NCBI RefSeq assembly: GCF_017565745.1
Contig: NZ_JAGDYM010000005.1
Span: 248,001-312,000 of the forward strand
DNA: 64,000 bases
Direction of reading: 5' to 3'
Origin: Leucobacter weissii
GTDB taxonomy: Bacteria > Actinomycetota > Actinomycetes > Actinomycetales > Microbacteriaceae
The notes beneath the pieces were generated by a model. The model ran no database searches and was not told the origin of the DNA. It saw only the letters and a program-made list of their open reading frames with translations. Position 1 is the first letter of the stretch; each line of letters begins with the position of its first letter. Positions 49,985 through 57,638 of the stretch are shown here, piece by piece. Position numbers and translations under genes: made by a program.

Positions 49985-52113
49985 TGAGGGGCGCAGGGGG
50001 AGACGCGCGGCGGGGCGACCGTCCGCCGATCGATCCGCGCTCGGCGCCTCCGCATCGGGACCGGGGATCCGCGCTCGTGGCCCTGGTCGGCGCGGGGGCG
50101 CTCGTGCTCAGCCTCGCCGCGGCGCCTGCCCGGGCGGAGGCGGGCATCGCCGATACGCTCGAGGTCAGCGGGACCGTGATGGTGCTTCCGGAGGAGCCGG
50201 CCGGCGATCCGCGGGACGGCCGGACCGTCGGAGGCGGGGCCTGGCTGGTCGTCGACGACGGAACGCCGATCCCGCTCGACGAGCAGACGCTCGCGGCCTC
50301 GTTCCCCGGGCGGGAGCCGGTCTCCGGAGCCGGGTTCACCGGCACCGTCGGCGTGCCGCAGGAGGTGGCCGACGAGTTGCCGGCCGAGTCCGCGCGGTTC
50401 GCGCAGGCCGAACTGCGCGAACTCGTCGCGGAGACCGCCGGCGGGGTGGACGTGGAACTGCCCGTGCTGGCGGCCGAGATCGTGCCGATCTCGGCCGCGG
50501 CGGACTCAGGGGCCGTGCGGCCGGCCGACGTGGTGTTCGCCTCGCGCGCGACGGGCCAGGTCGCCGCGCCGGGCGACGCGGAGATGCTCGCGCTGCTGGA
50601 GGGCGTCTCCGACTACTGGGCCGAGCAGAGCGGCGGGGTGATCGGCGGCATCGTCGACGACGCGGTGACGCGGATCGCGCTCTCCGACACGAATGCGTGC
50701 GAGGCCGACAACTTCGTCGCCTGGGATTCCGCAGCCAGATCCCTCGGCTACTCCGGGCTGCAGGGGTCCGACCCCTACCCCTCGGGGAGCCGCCATCTCA
50801 TCGTGCTGGTGCGCGATCCGGCGTGCGCGAACGTCGGCCTGGGCACCGTGGGGCCGAAGTTGAGCGGCGGACTGAGCTGGGTGAATCTCGCGGACGAGGA
50901 CGTGACGGAGGGGACGCAGGTGCTCGCCCACGAGATCGGGCACAACCTCGGCCTCGGTCACGCCAACGCCCGCGGCTGCACCGGGAGCACCGTCGATGCC
51001 GGAACCGCATCGAGCGGTCTCGCGAACTCGCCGTGCGAAGACGTGCAGTACGCCGACCTGTGGAACGTCATGGGCATCGGGATCCTGGGCTACGGCGGCG
51101 TCCCCGCGGCGCTCTCCGTCAACCAGCGATCCTATCTGGGGGCGGCTTCCCCCGGCATGCTGCGGACGGTATCCGCGGAGGGCGGCGCCGGCCAGACGCT
51201 CACGGTGAACGCGCTCACCTCGGGCGAGGATCCCCGCGGCCTCCTGATCGAGCCGCCGGCGGGCGAGCCCTTCACCGTGGAGTACCGCAACGGCGCGGGT
51301 CAGGACGGTGGCACTCCTCAGTCCGGGGGGCAGGCGTTCGTGCTCACCCGGGGCGGCTACCAGTTCCGGGCGGGCATCGGGGTGAAGGTGCTGAAGGGCG
51401 TTTCCGGATCCGGCGTGCTGGGCGAGGAGTCCACGGTGCTCACCCGCCTCGTCGGCGGTCATCGCCAGGAGACGCTGACCGCGGGCGACTCGATCACTCC
51501 GGAGGGCTCCGCCGCGACGGTCACGGTGCAGGACGTCGCCGAGCATGCGGCGACCATCCGGATCGATTTCGCGAAGGTGCTCGTGCCGCAGACGCCGACG
51601 GTCAGCGGGACGCCTCGGGTCGGCCGGACACTGCAGGCGCGGCCCGGCAGCTGGCAGCCGGCGCCGGTGGCGCTGAAGTATCAGTGGTATCGGGGCACTG
51701 CCAGGATCCCCGGCGCGACGAGATCGAGCTACACCCTGAAGGCCGCGGATCGCGGCAAGCGGATCTCGGTGCGGGTCACCGGCACGAAGACGGGATACCC
51801 GAGCGGCGTGAGGGCGTCGACCGCGAGCAGACCGGTCGCCGCGGGAGTGCTGCGCTCGGTGAAACCGAGGATCTCGGGCACGGCGAAGGCCGGCAAGCGG
51901 CTGCGGGCGCGAGCCGGCGCCTGGAAACCCGCGGGGGTGAAGCTGAGCTATCGCTGGTACCGCGACGGCAAGCGGATCGTCGGCGCCACCACGTCGAGCT
52001 ACCGCGTGAAAGCGGCGGATCGCGGCCGCAAGCTGACCGTGCGCGTCACCGGCAAGAAACCGGGCTACGCCGCGGCGGCGAAGGTCTCGGCCGTGAAGCG
52101 CGTGCGCCGCTGA
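49984..52113 (+). CDS. Secreted metzincin-like zinc metalloprotease with C-terminal repeats, 709 aa
   Basis: A secreted protein: basic N-terminus, hydrophobic stretch about 30-47 and a likely cut after 'APARA' near 51. The zinc site HEIGHNLGLGH (316-326) has the full HExxHxxGxxH metzincin pattern, and Met363 in 'NVMG' is the Met-turn. Paired cysteines near 'NACEADN', 'DPACANV', 'RGCTGS' and 'NSPCEDV' suggest disulphides. The C-terminus has two ~85-residue repeats (about 538-620 and 625-707; 'LKYQWYRGTARIPGAT' against 'LSYRWYRDGKRIVGAT'), of the kind found in actinobacterial surface proteins. Target unknown. Confidence 0.85.
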   Translation: MRGAGGDARRGDRPPIDPRSAPPHRDRGSALVALVGAGALVLSLAAAPARAEAGIADTLEVSGTVMVLPEEPAGDPRDGRTVGGGAWLVVDDGTPIPLDEQTLAASFPGREPVSGAGFTGTVGVPQEVADELPAESARFAQAELRELVAETAGGVDVELPVLAAEIVPISAAADSGAVRPADVVFASRATGQVAAPGDAEMLALLEGVSDYWAEQSGGVIGGIVDDAVTRIALSDTNACEADNFVAWDSAARSLGYSGLQGSDPYPSGSRHLIVLVRDPACANVGLGTVGPKLSGGLSWVNLADEDVTEGTQVLAHEIGHNLGLGHANARGCTGSTVDAGTASSGLANSPCEDVQYADLWNVMGIGILGYGGVPAALSVNQRSYLGAASPGMLRTVSAEGGAGQTLTVNALTSGEDPRGLLIEPPAGEPFTVEYRNGAGQDGGTPQSGGQAFVLTRGGYQFRAGIGVKVLKGVSGSGVLGEESTVLTRLVGGHRQETLTAGDSITPEGSAATVTVQDVAEHAATIRIDFAKVLVPQTPTVSGTPRVGRTLQARPGSWQPAPVALKYQWYRGTARIPGATRSSYTLKAADRGKRISVRVTGTKTGYPSGVRASTASRPVAAGVLRSVKPRISGTAKAGKRLRARAGAWKPAGVKLSYRWYRDGKRIVGATTSSYRVKAADRGRKLTVRVTGKKPGYAAAAKVSAVKRVRR

Positions 52114-52142
52114 TCCCGGCCTCAAGGCACCGCGGGCCCGCC

Positions 52143-52172
52143 GCTTGCGGCAGAGACGCCGACTGCGCTAGA
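52143..52172 (+). promoter_or_regulatory. Candidate promoter of rpmB-rpmG-rpsN
   Basis: TTGCGG, 18 bp, TAGAGT lies about 135 bp upstream of rpmB and after the protease stop. I see no Zur box (AT-rich TGA-N9-TCA) in the 193-bp interval, so these ribosomal genes are probably not zinc-repressed here. Confidence 0.5.
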
Positions 52173-52306
52173 GTCGATCCTTGGCCGTGCGAAATCCGAT
52201 CGCGCGGACCGCGGGGGCGAGCCAGCCGGATGAGAGTCCGGACGCTCCTGCAGACAAGAGATCTTGGGTGGGGCCGTCCGGCCTCACGGTACTGAGAGGA
52301 ACCACC

Positions 52307-52543
52307 ATGGCCGCAGTGTGCCAGGTGACCGGAGCCGTTCCCGGGTTCGGTCACAACATCTCGCACTCGCACCGTCGCACCAAGCGGCGGTTCGATCCGA
52401 ACATCCAGAAGAAGACCTACTACGTGCCCTCGCTCGGCCGCAAGGTGACCCTCACCCTGTCCGCCAAGGGCATCAAGGTGATCGACGCCCGCGGCATCGA
52501 GTCCGTGGTCGCTGATCTGCAGAAGCGCGGGGTGAAGATCTAA
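52307..52543 (+). CDS. rpmB: Ribosomal protein L28 (bL28), zinc-free form, 78 aa
   Basis: A component of the large ribosomal subunit. '[29 protein letters not shown]' shows the family start (shorter pieces: [16 protein letters not shown]). Only one Cys (Cys5) is present where zinc-binding forms have CxxC pairs, so it is the C-minus type as in E. coli. GAGAGGA precedes ATG 52307. The stop overlaps rpmG. Confidence 0.95.
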   Translation: MAAVCQVTGAVPGFGHNISHSHRRTKRRFDPNIQKKTYYVPSLGRKVTLTLSAKGIKVIDARGIESVVADLQKRGVKI

Positions 52544-52710
52544 TGGCGAAGCAGCAGGACGTCCGTCCCATCATCAAGCTCCGTTCCACGGCCGGCACCG
52601 GGTTCACCTATGTGACCAAGAAGAACCGCCGCAACACCCCCGACCGCCTCGTGCTGAAGAAGTACGATCCCGTGGTCCGCAAGCACGTCGAGTTTCGAGA
52701 GGAGCGATAA
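52543..52710 (+). CDS. rpmG: Ribosomal protein L33 (bL33), zinc-free form, 55 aa
   Basis: A short frame reading [20 protein letters not shown] at its start and '[14 protein letters not shown]' at its end, a typical bL33. It has no cysteine, so it is the zinc-free form. ATG 52543 overlaps the rpmB stop (TAATG); rpsN starts 2 bp after its stop. Confidence 0.95.
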   Translation: MAKQQDVRPIIKLRSTAGTGFTYVTKKNRRNTPDRLVLKKYDPVVRKHVEFREER

Positions 52711-52712
52711 GC

Positions 52713-53018
52713 ATGGCCAAGAAGAGCATGATCGCCAAGAACAAGCAGCGCCAGGAGATCGTCGCGCGCTACGCCGAGAAGCGCGCCGAGCTGAAGAAGG
52801 CGCTGATCGACCCCAACGGCACCGACGAGAGCCGTGAGGCGGCCCGCGTCGGCCTCCAGAAGCTGCCCCGCGACGCCTCGCCCGTGCGCGTGCGCAGCCG
52901 CGACGCCATCGACGGACGCCCTCGCGGCGTGCTGACGAAGTACGGCATCAGCCGTGTGCGCTTCCGCGAGATGGCGCACCGCGGCGAGCTCCCCGGTATC
53001 ACGAAGTCGAGCTGGTAA
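52713..53018 (+). CDS. rpsN: Ribosomal protein S14 (uS14), zinc-free long form, 101 aa
   Basis: The 101-residue S14 with '[17 protein letters not shown]' at the start and '[22 protein letters not shown]' at the end. It has no CxxC, unlike the 61-residue zinc-binding form found in the main ribosomal operon of most Actinobacteria (not in this window). The last codons (SSW-stop) are the first part of a tandem DNA repeat that runs on into the intergenic region. Confidence 0.95.
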   Translation: MAKKSMIAKNKQRQEIVARYAEKRAELKKALIDPNGTDESREAARVGLQKLPRDASPVRVRSRDAIDGRPRGVLTKYGISRVRFREMAHRGELPGITKSSW

Positions 53019-53157
53019 CAGCTCGACTGGATAAGCACTGCCGAGTGCGCCTGTCCGCGTGAGCGGGCAGGCGAGCTGGTAACCGCTCGACCGGACCGGC
53101 ACCGCCGAGTGCGAACGTCGGCGTGAGCGGGCAGTCGTCTCGGTGACCGCTCGACCG
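53008..53157. repeat. About 2.4 copies of a 64-bp tandem repeat starting in rpsN
   Basis: The unit begins CGAGCTGGTAAC-GCTCGAC at the last codons of rpsN, passes through GCACTGCCGAGTGCG, and ends GCGTGAGCGGGCAG. Copy 2 begins at about 53071 and differs at about a dozen positions; a partial copy 3 begins at about 53135. Each unit carries short inverted repeats (GAGCTGGTAACAGCTC; GCACTGCCGAGTGC), so it can fold. It is not coding. Confidence 0.7.
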
Positions 53158-53182
53158 GCGCGGCGCATGGCGGCCGTGTGCC

Positions 53183-53222
53183 CGAGAACGGGCCCGATCC
53201 ACCCGGATCGGGCCCGTTCTCG
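53183..53222 (+). terminator. Strong hairpin terminator after rpsN
   Basis: CGAGAACGGGCCCGATCC (53183-53200) pairs perfectly with 53205-53222 around a 4-base loop, an 18-bp stem. There is no T run after it. It ends the rpmB-rpmG-rpsN unit; stems without U tracts are common in Actinobacteria. Confidence 0.8.
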
Positions 53223-53411
53223 CGTTCCGGGGGGCCCGTGGCCGGGCGGAGCCTGGAAACTGGCGAGAAATATTGTCAGAATCCGCGTGATTCCGCCGAT
53301 GCGCGGCGAATCTGAGGTAGATTCATACGCGATCAACCGATCGAGTCCCGGAAGGGACGCCATACATCACGGGCACGGCTCTGAAGGGCCCGGCCTTTGA
53401 AAGGACCAAAC
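53223..53411 (+). promoter_or_regulatory. Upstream region of the HU gene with candidate promoter
   Basis: The interval between the terminator and the HU gene has TAGATT (53318-53323) as a -10; no good -35 is seen 17 bp before it. Two GATTC/GAATC pairs around 53280-53325 give dyad symmetry. GAAAGGA (53399-53405) is the ribosome site for ATG 53412. Confidence 0.5.
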
Positions 53412-53690
53412 ATGTCGCTGAACAAGACTGAACTCGTCGCGAAGGTCGCCGCTGAGACCGGCCAGAGCCAGGCTGCCGTGTCGGCAGTGCTCGACGGCCT
53501 CTTCTCCGCCGTCTCCGAGACCGTGGCCGGCGGCGGCAAGGTGTCGATCCCGGGCTGGCTCTCCTTCGAGACCGCGACCACCGCGGCCCGCACCGGGCGC
53601 AACCCCCGCACCGGTGAGACCATCGACATCCCGGCCGGCAAGCGCGTGAAGGTGTCGGTCGGCAGCAAGCTGAAGGCGGCGGTGAAGTAG
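53412..53690 (+). CDS. hup: HU-family nucleoid protein, 92 aa
   Basis: A short histone-like DNA-binding protein. It starts 'MSLNKTELVAKVAAETG', has the saddle region 'VSIPGWLSFE', and the DNA-binding arm 'RTGRNPRTGETIDIPAGK' with the conserved Arg-Asn-Pro-x-Thr-Gly. It lacks the long Lys/Ala/Pro tail of mycobacterial HupB, so it is a short HU. ATG 53412 is chosen over in-frame ATG 53397 because the ribosome site lies between them. Confidence 0.93.
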   Translation: MSLNKTELVAKVAAETGQSQAAVSAVLDGLFSAVSETVAGGGKVSIPGWLSFETATTAARTGRNPRTGETIDIPAGKRVKVSVGSKLKAAVK

Positions 53691-53705
53691 TCCCGTCCCG
53701 ACCTC

Positions 53706-53743
53706 GACGCGACCCCCGGCCCGGATGGGCCGGGGGTCGCGTC
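53706..53743 (+). terminator. Hairpin terminator after the HU gene
   Basis: GACGCGACCCCCGGCCC (53706-53722) pairs perfectly with 53727-53743 around loop GGAT, a 17-bp stem beginning 16 bp after the HU stop. There is no T run. Confidence 0.8.
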
Positions 53744-53811
53744 GTCTGAGGGTCGCGGGCACGACGGGCCGATGCCCCCGCGCCTGCCCCCGCGGGGCGT
53801 AGGCTTGGGGG

Positions 53812-55866
53812 GTGCCACGTTCGCTCCGCCTCATCGCCCCAGCCGCGCTCCTGGCAGCGGCCCTCGTCGCGCTCCTGGCCGGGCTCGTCATCGGCGGTGC
53901 GGCGGCCGAGCGCACGCTGCTCGATCCCGGTGCGGTCGTGCGCTACGGGCTGCCGACGGCGCGCATGCTCGTCAACATCTCGCTGGGCGTGGTCATCGGA
54001 TCCCTGGTGCTGGCGGTGTTCGCGCTGAGCCCCGAACGCCCCGAATGGCGTCTCACGCTCGATCTCGCGGCCGCCTCGGCCGCGGTCCTGACCGTCGCGA
54101 GTGCGGCGTTCCTCATCTTCACCTACCTCGACATCGCCGCGGTGTCCTTCTCCGGGGACGCGGACTTCGGTGCCGGTCTCGCGCAGTTCGTCACCGATGT
54201 CGAGCTGGGGCGGCTGTGGCTGATCCAGGTCCTGCTCGCGGCGATCACCACCGTGCTCTGCTTCGCGGTGCGCGACCGGAGGTGGGTGCTCCTCGTCCTG
54301 ATCGTCGCGCTGGCGGGTGCGCTCCCCCTCGCCCAGCAGGGTCATGCGGCCGGGGCCTCGGGGCACGCGCAGGCGGTCAACTCCCTGCTCGTGCACCTCG
54401 TCGGTGCCTCGGTGTGGCTGGGCGGCCTCGTGGCGCTCGTCTACGTCGCGACGGCCGGCCGTCGCGCCTCTGCCGGCGAAGGCCGCGGCCCGGGCGGCGG
54501 CCGAGGCGCCGGTGCGCCGACGGATCGCGCTCGCCTGGCGACGCTGGTCTCCAGGTACTCCACGCTCGCGCTGCCGGCCTTCGTGGCCGTGGCCGCCTCA
54601 GGGGCCGTCAGCGCCTGGCTGAGGATCGGCTCGCCCGACGCGCTCCTCGGCACCGGCTACGGGCGCCTCGTGCTGCTCAAGACCGGTGCCCTCGTGCTGC
54701 TCGGCGTGTTCGGCGCGGTGTGGCGGAGGCTGGCGATCCCGCGCATCGGCGGGCCGAGGGGCGGCCGGGTGTTCCTGTGGCTGGTGCTCGCGGAGCTCGC
54801 CGTGATGGGCGCGGCGAGCGGCTTCGCCGCCGCGCTCGGACGCACGGCGACCCCCGTGGCGCTCGATCCCGCGCGCGAGACCGGGGGCGAGGGCATCTCG
54901 CCGGCGGAATGGCTCACGGGCGATCCGCTGCCCCCCGAGCTGACTCCGCTCAGCTATCTGACCGCCTGGAAGTTCGACCTCGCCTGGACGCTCGTCTGTC
55001 TCTTCGGGCTCGTGCTCTACCTCGCCGGAGCCATCCGCCTGCGACGGCGCGGGGACCGGTGGGCGATCGGCCGCACCGTCGCCTGGGCGCTCGGGCTGCT
55101 GCTGCTCTTCTATACGACGAACGGCCCGTTCAACGCCTACGAGCAGTATCTGTTCAGCCAGCACATGCTCGGCCACATGATGCTCACCATGCTCATCCCG
55201 ATGATGCTGGTGCTGGGAGCCCCGGTGACGCTGCTGCTGCGCGCGACGGAGAAGCGGAGCGATGGATCGTGGGGCGGCCGCGAGTGGGTGCTCTGGGCGG
55301 TGCAGACCCCCTACTCCAGGTTCATCACGCATCCGGCGGTCGCCGCCGTCGTGTTCGCCGGGTCGCTCTGGGTGTTCTACTTCTCGCCGATCTTCCGCTG
55401 GGCGATGGAGGAGCATCTCGGCCACCAGTGGATGATCGTCCACTTCCTCATCTCGGGGTATCTCTTCGCGCTCTCGATGATCGGCGTCGACCCGGTGCCG
55501 TATCGCTTCCCCTACCCCCTGCGCCTGGTGACGCTGTTCGCCACGATGGCGTCGCACGCCTTCTTCGGGGTCACGATGATGACGGGGGACGGGCTGATGC
55601 TCGCCGACTGGTTCGGCGCGATGGGGCGCACCTGGGGGGGCACGCCGCTGGAGGATCAGAACCTGGGCGGCGGCATCGCGTGGGGCATCGGCGAACTGCC
55701 GACGCTCGCATTGGCGCTCATCGTGGCGGTCCAGTGGTCTCGCAGCGACGACAAGGAGCAGAAGCGGAGGGATCGCGCGGCCGACCGCTCCGGCGAGGCG
55801 GAGCTGGCGGAGTACAACGCGATGCTGGCGGCGCAGGCGAAGCGGGATGCGCGGGCCGGGCGGTGA
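53812..55866 (+). CDS. CopD-CtaG fusion membrane protein (copper/cytochrome oxidase assembly), 684 aa
   Basis: A polytopic membrane protein of two parts. The N-terminal half (about 1-330) resembles CopD copper-resistance proteins ('LLVHLVGASVWLGGLVAL'). The C-terminal half (about 370-650) is the caa3_CtaG domain, with 'YLFSQHMLGHMMLTMLIPM', 'HLGHQWMIVHFLISGYLF' and 'MASHAFFGVTMM', where His/Met pairs inside helices probably bind copper. The fused form is common in Actinobacteria. It likely delivers copper to cytochrome oxidase. GTG 53812 is the start. Confidence 0.88.
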   Translation: MPRSLRLIAPAALLAAALVALLAGLVIGGAAAERTLLDPGAVVRYGLPTARMLVNISLGVVIGSLVLAVFALSPERPEWRLTLDLAAASAAVLTVASAAFLIFTYLDIAAVSFSGDADFGAGLAQFVTDVELGRLWLIQVLLAAITTVLCFAVRDRRWVLLVLIVALAGALPLAQQGHAAGASGHAQAVNSLLVHLVGASVWLGGLVALVYVATAGRRASAGEGRGPGGGRGAGAPTDRARLATLVSRYSTLALPAFVAVAASGAVSAWLRIGSPDALLGTGYGRLVLLKTGALVLLGVFGAVWRRLAIPRIGGPRGGRVFLWLVLAELAVMGAASGFAAALGRTATPVALDPARETGGEGISPAEWLTGDPLPPELTPLSYLTAWKFDLAWTLVCLFGLVLYLAGAIRLRRRGDRWAIGRTVAWALGLLLLFYTTNGPFNAYEQYLFSQHMLGHMMLTMLIPMMLVLGAPVTLLLRATEKRSDGSWGGREWVLWAVQTPYSRFITHPAVAAVVFAGSLWVFYFSPIFRWAMEEHLGHQWMIVHFLISGYLFALSMIGVDPVPYRFPYPLRLVTLFATMASHAFFGVTMMTGDGLMLADWFGAMGRTWGGTPLEDQNLGGGIAWGIGELPTLALALIVAVQWSRSDDKEQKRRDRAADRSGEAELAEYNAMLAAQAKRDARAGR

Positions 55867-55973
55867 TGCGGGCCGGAGGGCCGGATCATCTTCCATCGAC
55901 GAGACGGACGGGGATGCGGCCGGTGCCGAGTCCGGCCGCGGCGTCCTGATGGGGGATCGGCACGAGCTGCGGG

Positions 55974-56690
55974 TCAGTTGATCCGTCGGAGCGCAGCGAT
56001 GGTCTCCCCGGGGTCGCTCGAATAGCGCTTCGTGTACTCCAGCACCGCGAGCTTCCCAGCCAACTCGATGTGGTGCTCGGACGAGGCTCGGGCCGCCGCG
56101 GGGTCGCGGTCCCGGGCTGCGGCCTCGATGATGGAGAGGATCTCCACGTACGAGAGCTTGACCCGCTCCTGATCGATGAAGGAGAAGTGCCGGAAGATCC
56201 CGATGCGCGCGTGTATGCCGTCGAGCACGGTCGCGAGGGCCGGGTTTCCCGCCCCGTCGAGCAGCAGACGGTAGAACTCGTTCTTGCTCTCTCCTCGGGA
56301 CTCCGTGTCGCCCTCCAGGTAGTCGGTTTCCAATCGATCCGCGAGGGCCAGCAGAGCCGCCGCCTGCGCGCCGTCTGCGCGCCGGGCGAACAGCTCCGCG
56401 GCGAGGCCCTCCAGCTCGCGTCGCACCTCGTAGAGCCCGGCGATCTCTCCCGGGGAGAGACGGGCGACCGCCGGTCCGTGCCCCGGACGCACCGATACGA
56501 GGCTCTCCGACTCGAGCTGCCGGAGGACCTCTCGGATCACGGTTCGCGACACCCCGTAGCGCTCGCACAGCGCCTTCTCCAGCAGCCGCTCCCCCGGGAC
56601 CAGAGTGCCGTCGATGATCTCGGATCTCATCGCCTGCACAACTTGTTCACGCAGCGGGGCCGCCTGGCGCTTGACCGCAGTGGTTGGCAT
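55974..56690 (-). CDS. GntR-family regulator, FCD (FadR) subfamily, 238 aa
   Basis: An N-terminal winged helix ('LREQVVQAMRSEIIDGTLVPG', 'ERYGVSRTVIREVLRQLESE') is followed by the helical FCD ligand domain ('GLYEVRRELEGLAAEL', 'SKNEFYRLLLDGAGNP', 'HIELAGKLAVLE'). FCD regulators usually sense small organic acids. ATG 56690 or ATG 56726 could be the start; neither has a strong ribosome site. It lies downstream of the hydrolase-BVMO-SDR genes on the same strand and is the likely regulator of this cluster. Confidence 0.87.
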   Translation of the reverse strand: MPTTAVKRQAAPLREQVVQAMRSEIIDGTLVPGERLLEKALCERYGVSRTVIREVLRQLESESLVSVRPGHGPAVARLSPGEIAGLYEVRRELEGLAAELFARRADGAQAAALLALADRLETDYLEGDTESRGESKNEFYRLLLDGAGNPALATVLDGIHARIGIFRHFSFIDQERVKLSYVEILSIIEAAARDRDPAAARASSEHHIELAGKLAVLEYTKRYSSDPGETIAALRRIN

Positions 56691-56741
56691 TGTCTCGACT
56701 TTCGGTGCGCGATGGACGCCCGGCATCGGCAGCCGAGCGTA

Positions 56742-56769
56742 CGAGCCCCGGCGTTCGCGCCGGGGCTCG
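56742..56769. terminator. Hairpin between SDR and GntR genes
   Basis: CGAGCCCCGGCG (56742-56753) pairs perfectly with CGCCGGGGCTCG (56758-56769) around the stable TTCG loop. On the minus strand it lies 60 bp after the SDR stop and just before the gntR start region, so it may limit read-through from the BVMO operon into gntR. Confidence 0.7.
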
Positions 56770-56828
56770 TGCTCCTTCGATTCTAAGGACTCCGGGAGCG
56801 GACCGTGACCGGGTGGCAGCTCTCGATG

Positions 56829-57599
56829 CTACCTCGCGGTGTAGCCGCCGTCGACGGGAAGGTTCACGCCGGTGATCCACGTCGACTCGTCGGAGGCGAG
56901 GAAGAGCACGGCGTAGGCGACATCGAGGGGCGTGCCGAGCCGACGGATCGACTGGTTCGAGGTCATCATCCGCTCGTAGGCCGGGAGGCCTCCCTCGTAC
57001 GCGTGCGCGATACCCTCCACGAGCGGGGTCAGCACCGTGCTCGGGTGCACCGAGTTGACCCGGATACCGTGCCGCCCGTAGCTTGCCGCGTCCTGCTTGG
57101 TGAGCATCGCCACTGCGCCCTTCGCGACGTGATAGGGGGTGAACTCGTCGTTGCCGATGAGGCCGTAGATCGACGAGAAGTTGACGATGCTGCCGTTCTG
57201 CTGCGCGATCATGTGCGGCACCGCGTGCTTGGTGGTGAAGAACACCCCCTTCACGTCGACGGCGAACAGGGCGTCCCACTCCTCTTCGCTGACCTCGTGC
57301 GTCTGCTTGTCGGGGCCGATCACCCCGGCGCAGTTCACCAGCACATCTATGGCCCCCCACTGCTCGACCACCCGGGCGATCACCTCGGCCACCCGGGCCT
57401 CGTCGGTCACGTCCAGCGCATGGAAGACGGCCTCCCCGCCCGCGGCGGCGATCGCTTCGCCGGTCTCACGACCGGCCGTCTCATTGAAATCCGTGACCGC
57501 CACCCGGGCGCCCTCCGCGGCGAACAGCTCGGCGGTGGCCCGCCCCATTCCCATCGCCGCGCCGGTGATCAGAGCGGTCTTGCCGGCGAGTCTTGCCAT
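56829..57599 (-). CDS. Short-chain dehydrogenase/reductase, 256 aa
   Basis: A classical SDR with cofactor loop 'TGAAMGMGRA' (TGxxxGxG), 'VNCAGV' in place of NNAG, catalytic Ser in 'VNFSSIYG', Tyr-x3-Lys in 'YHVAKGA' and C-terminal 'ITGVNLPVDGGY'. It lies directly downstream of the Baeyer-Villiger monooxygenase, where an alcohol dehydrogenase that makes the ketone substrate is expected (compare cyclohexanol dehydrogenase). GAGGAG precedes ATG 57599. Confidence 0.9.
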   Translation of the reverse strand: MARLAGKTALITGAAMGMGRATAELFAAEGARVAVTDFNETAGRETGEAIAAAGGEAVFHALDVTDEARVAEVIARVVEQWGAIDVLVNCAGVIGPDKQTHEVSEEEWDALFAVDVKGVFFTTKHAVPHMIAQQNGSIVNFSSIYGLIGNDEFTPYHVAKGAVAMLTKQDAASYGRHGIRVNSVHPSTVLTPLVEGIAHAYEGGLPAYERMMTSNQSIRRLGTPLDVAYAVLFLASDESTWITGVNLPVDGGYTAR

Positions 57600-57638
57600 C
57601 TCCTCGATCCTCGTCTCCGTCCGTTCCTCGCGTGCGGG

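Noticed and set aside
49932..52295. 787-codon alternative frame over the metalloprotease
   Set aside because: It is an arginine/glycine-rich +1 shadow of the gene that carries the signal peptide, the HExxH site and the repeats.
52114..52306. Zur box or riboswitch upstream of rpmB
   Set aside because: No AT-rich TGA-N9-TCA element and no convincing conserved RNA fold were seen by eye; only a plain promoter-like pair is supported.
53008..53157. CRISPR array
   Set aside because: Units are adjacent copies with no unique spacers and only about 2.4 repeats.
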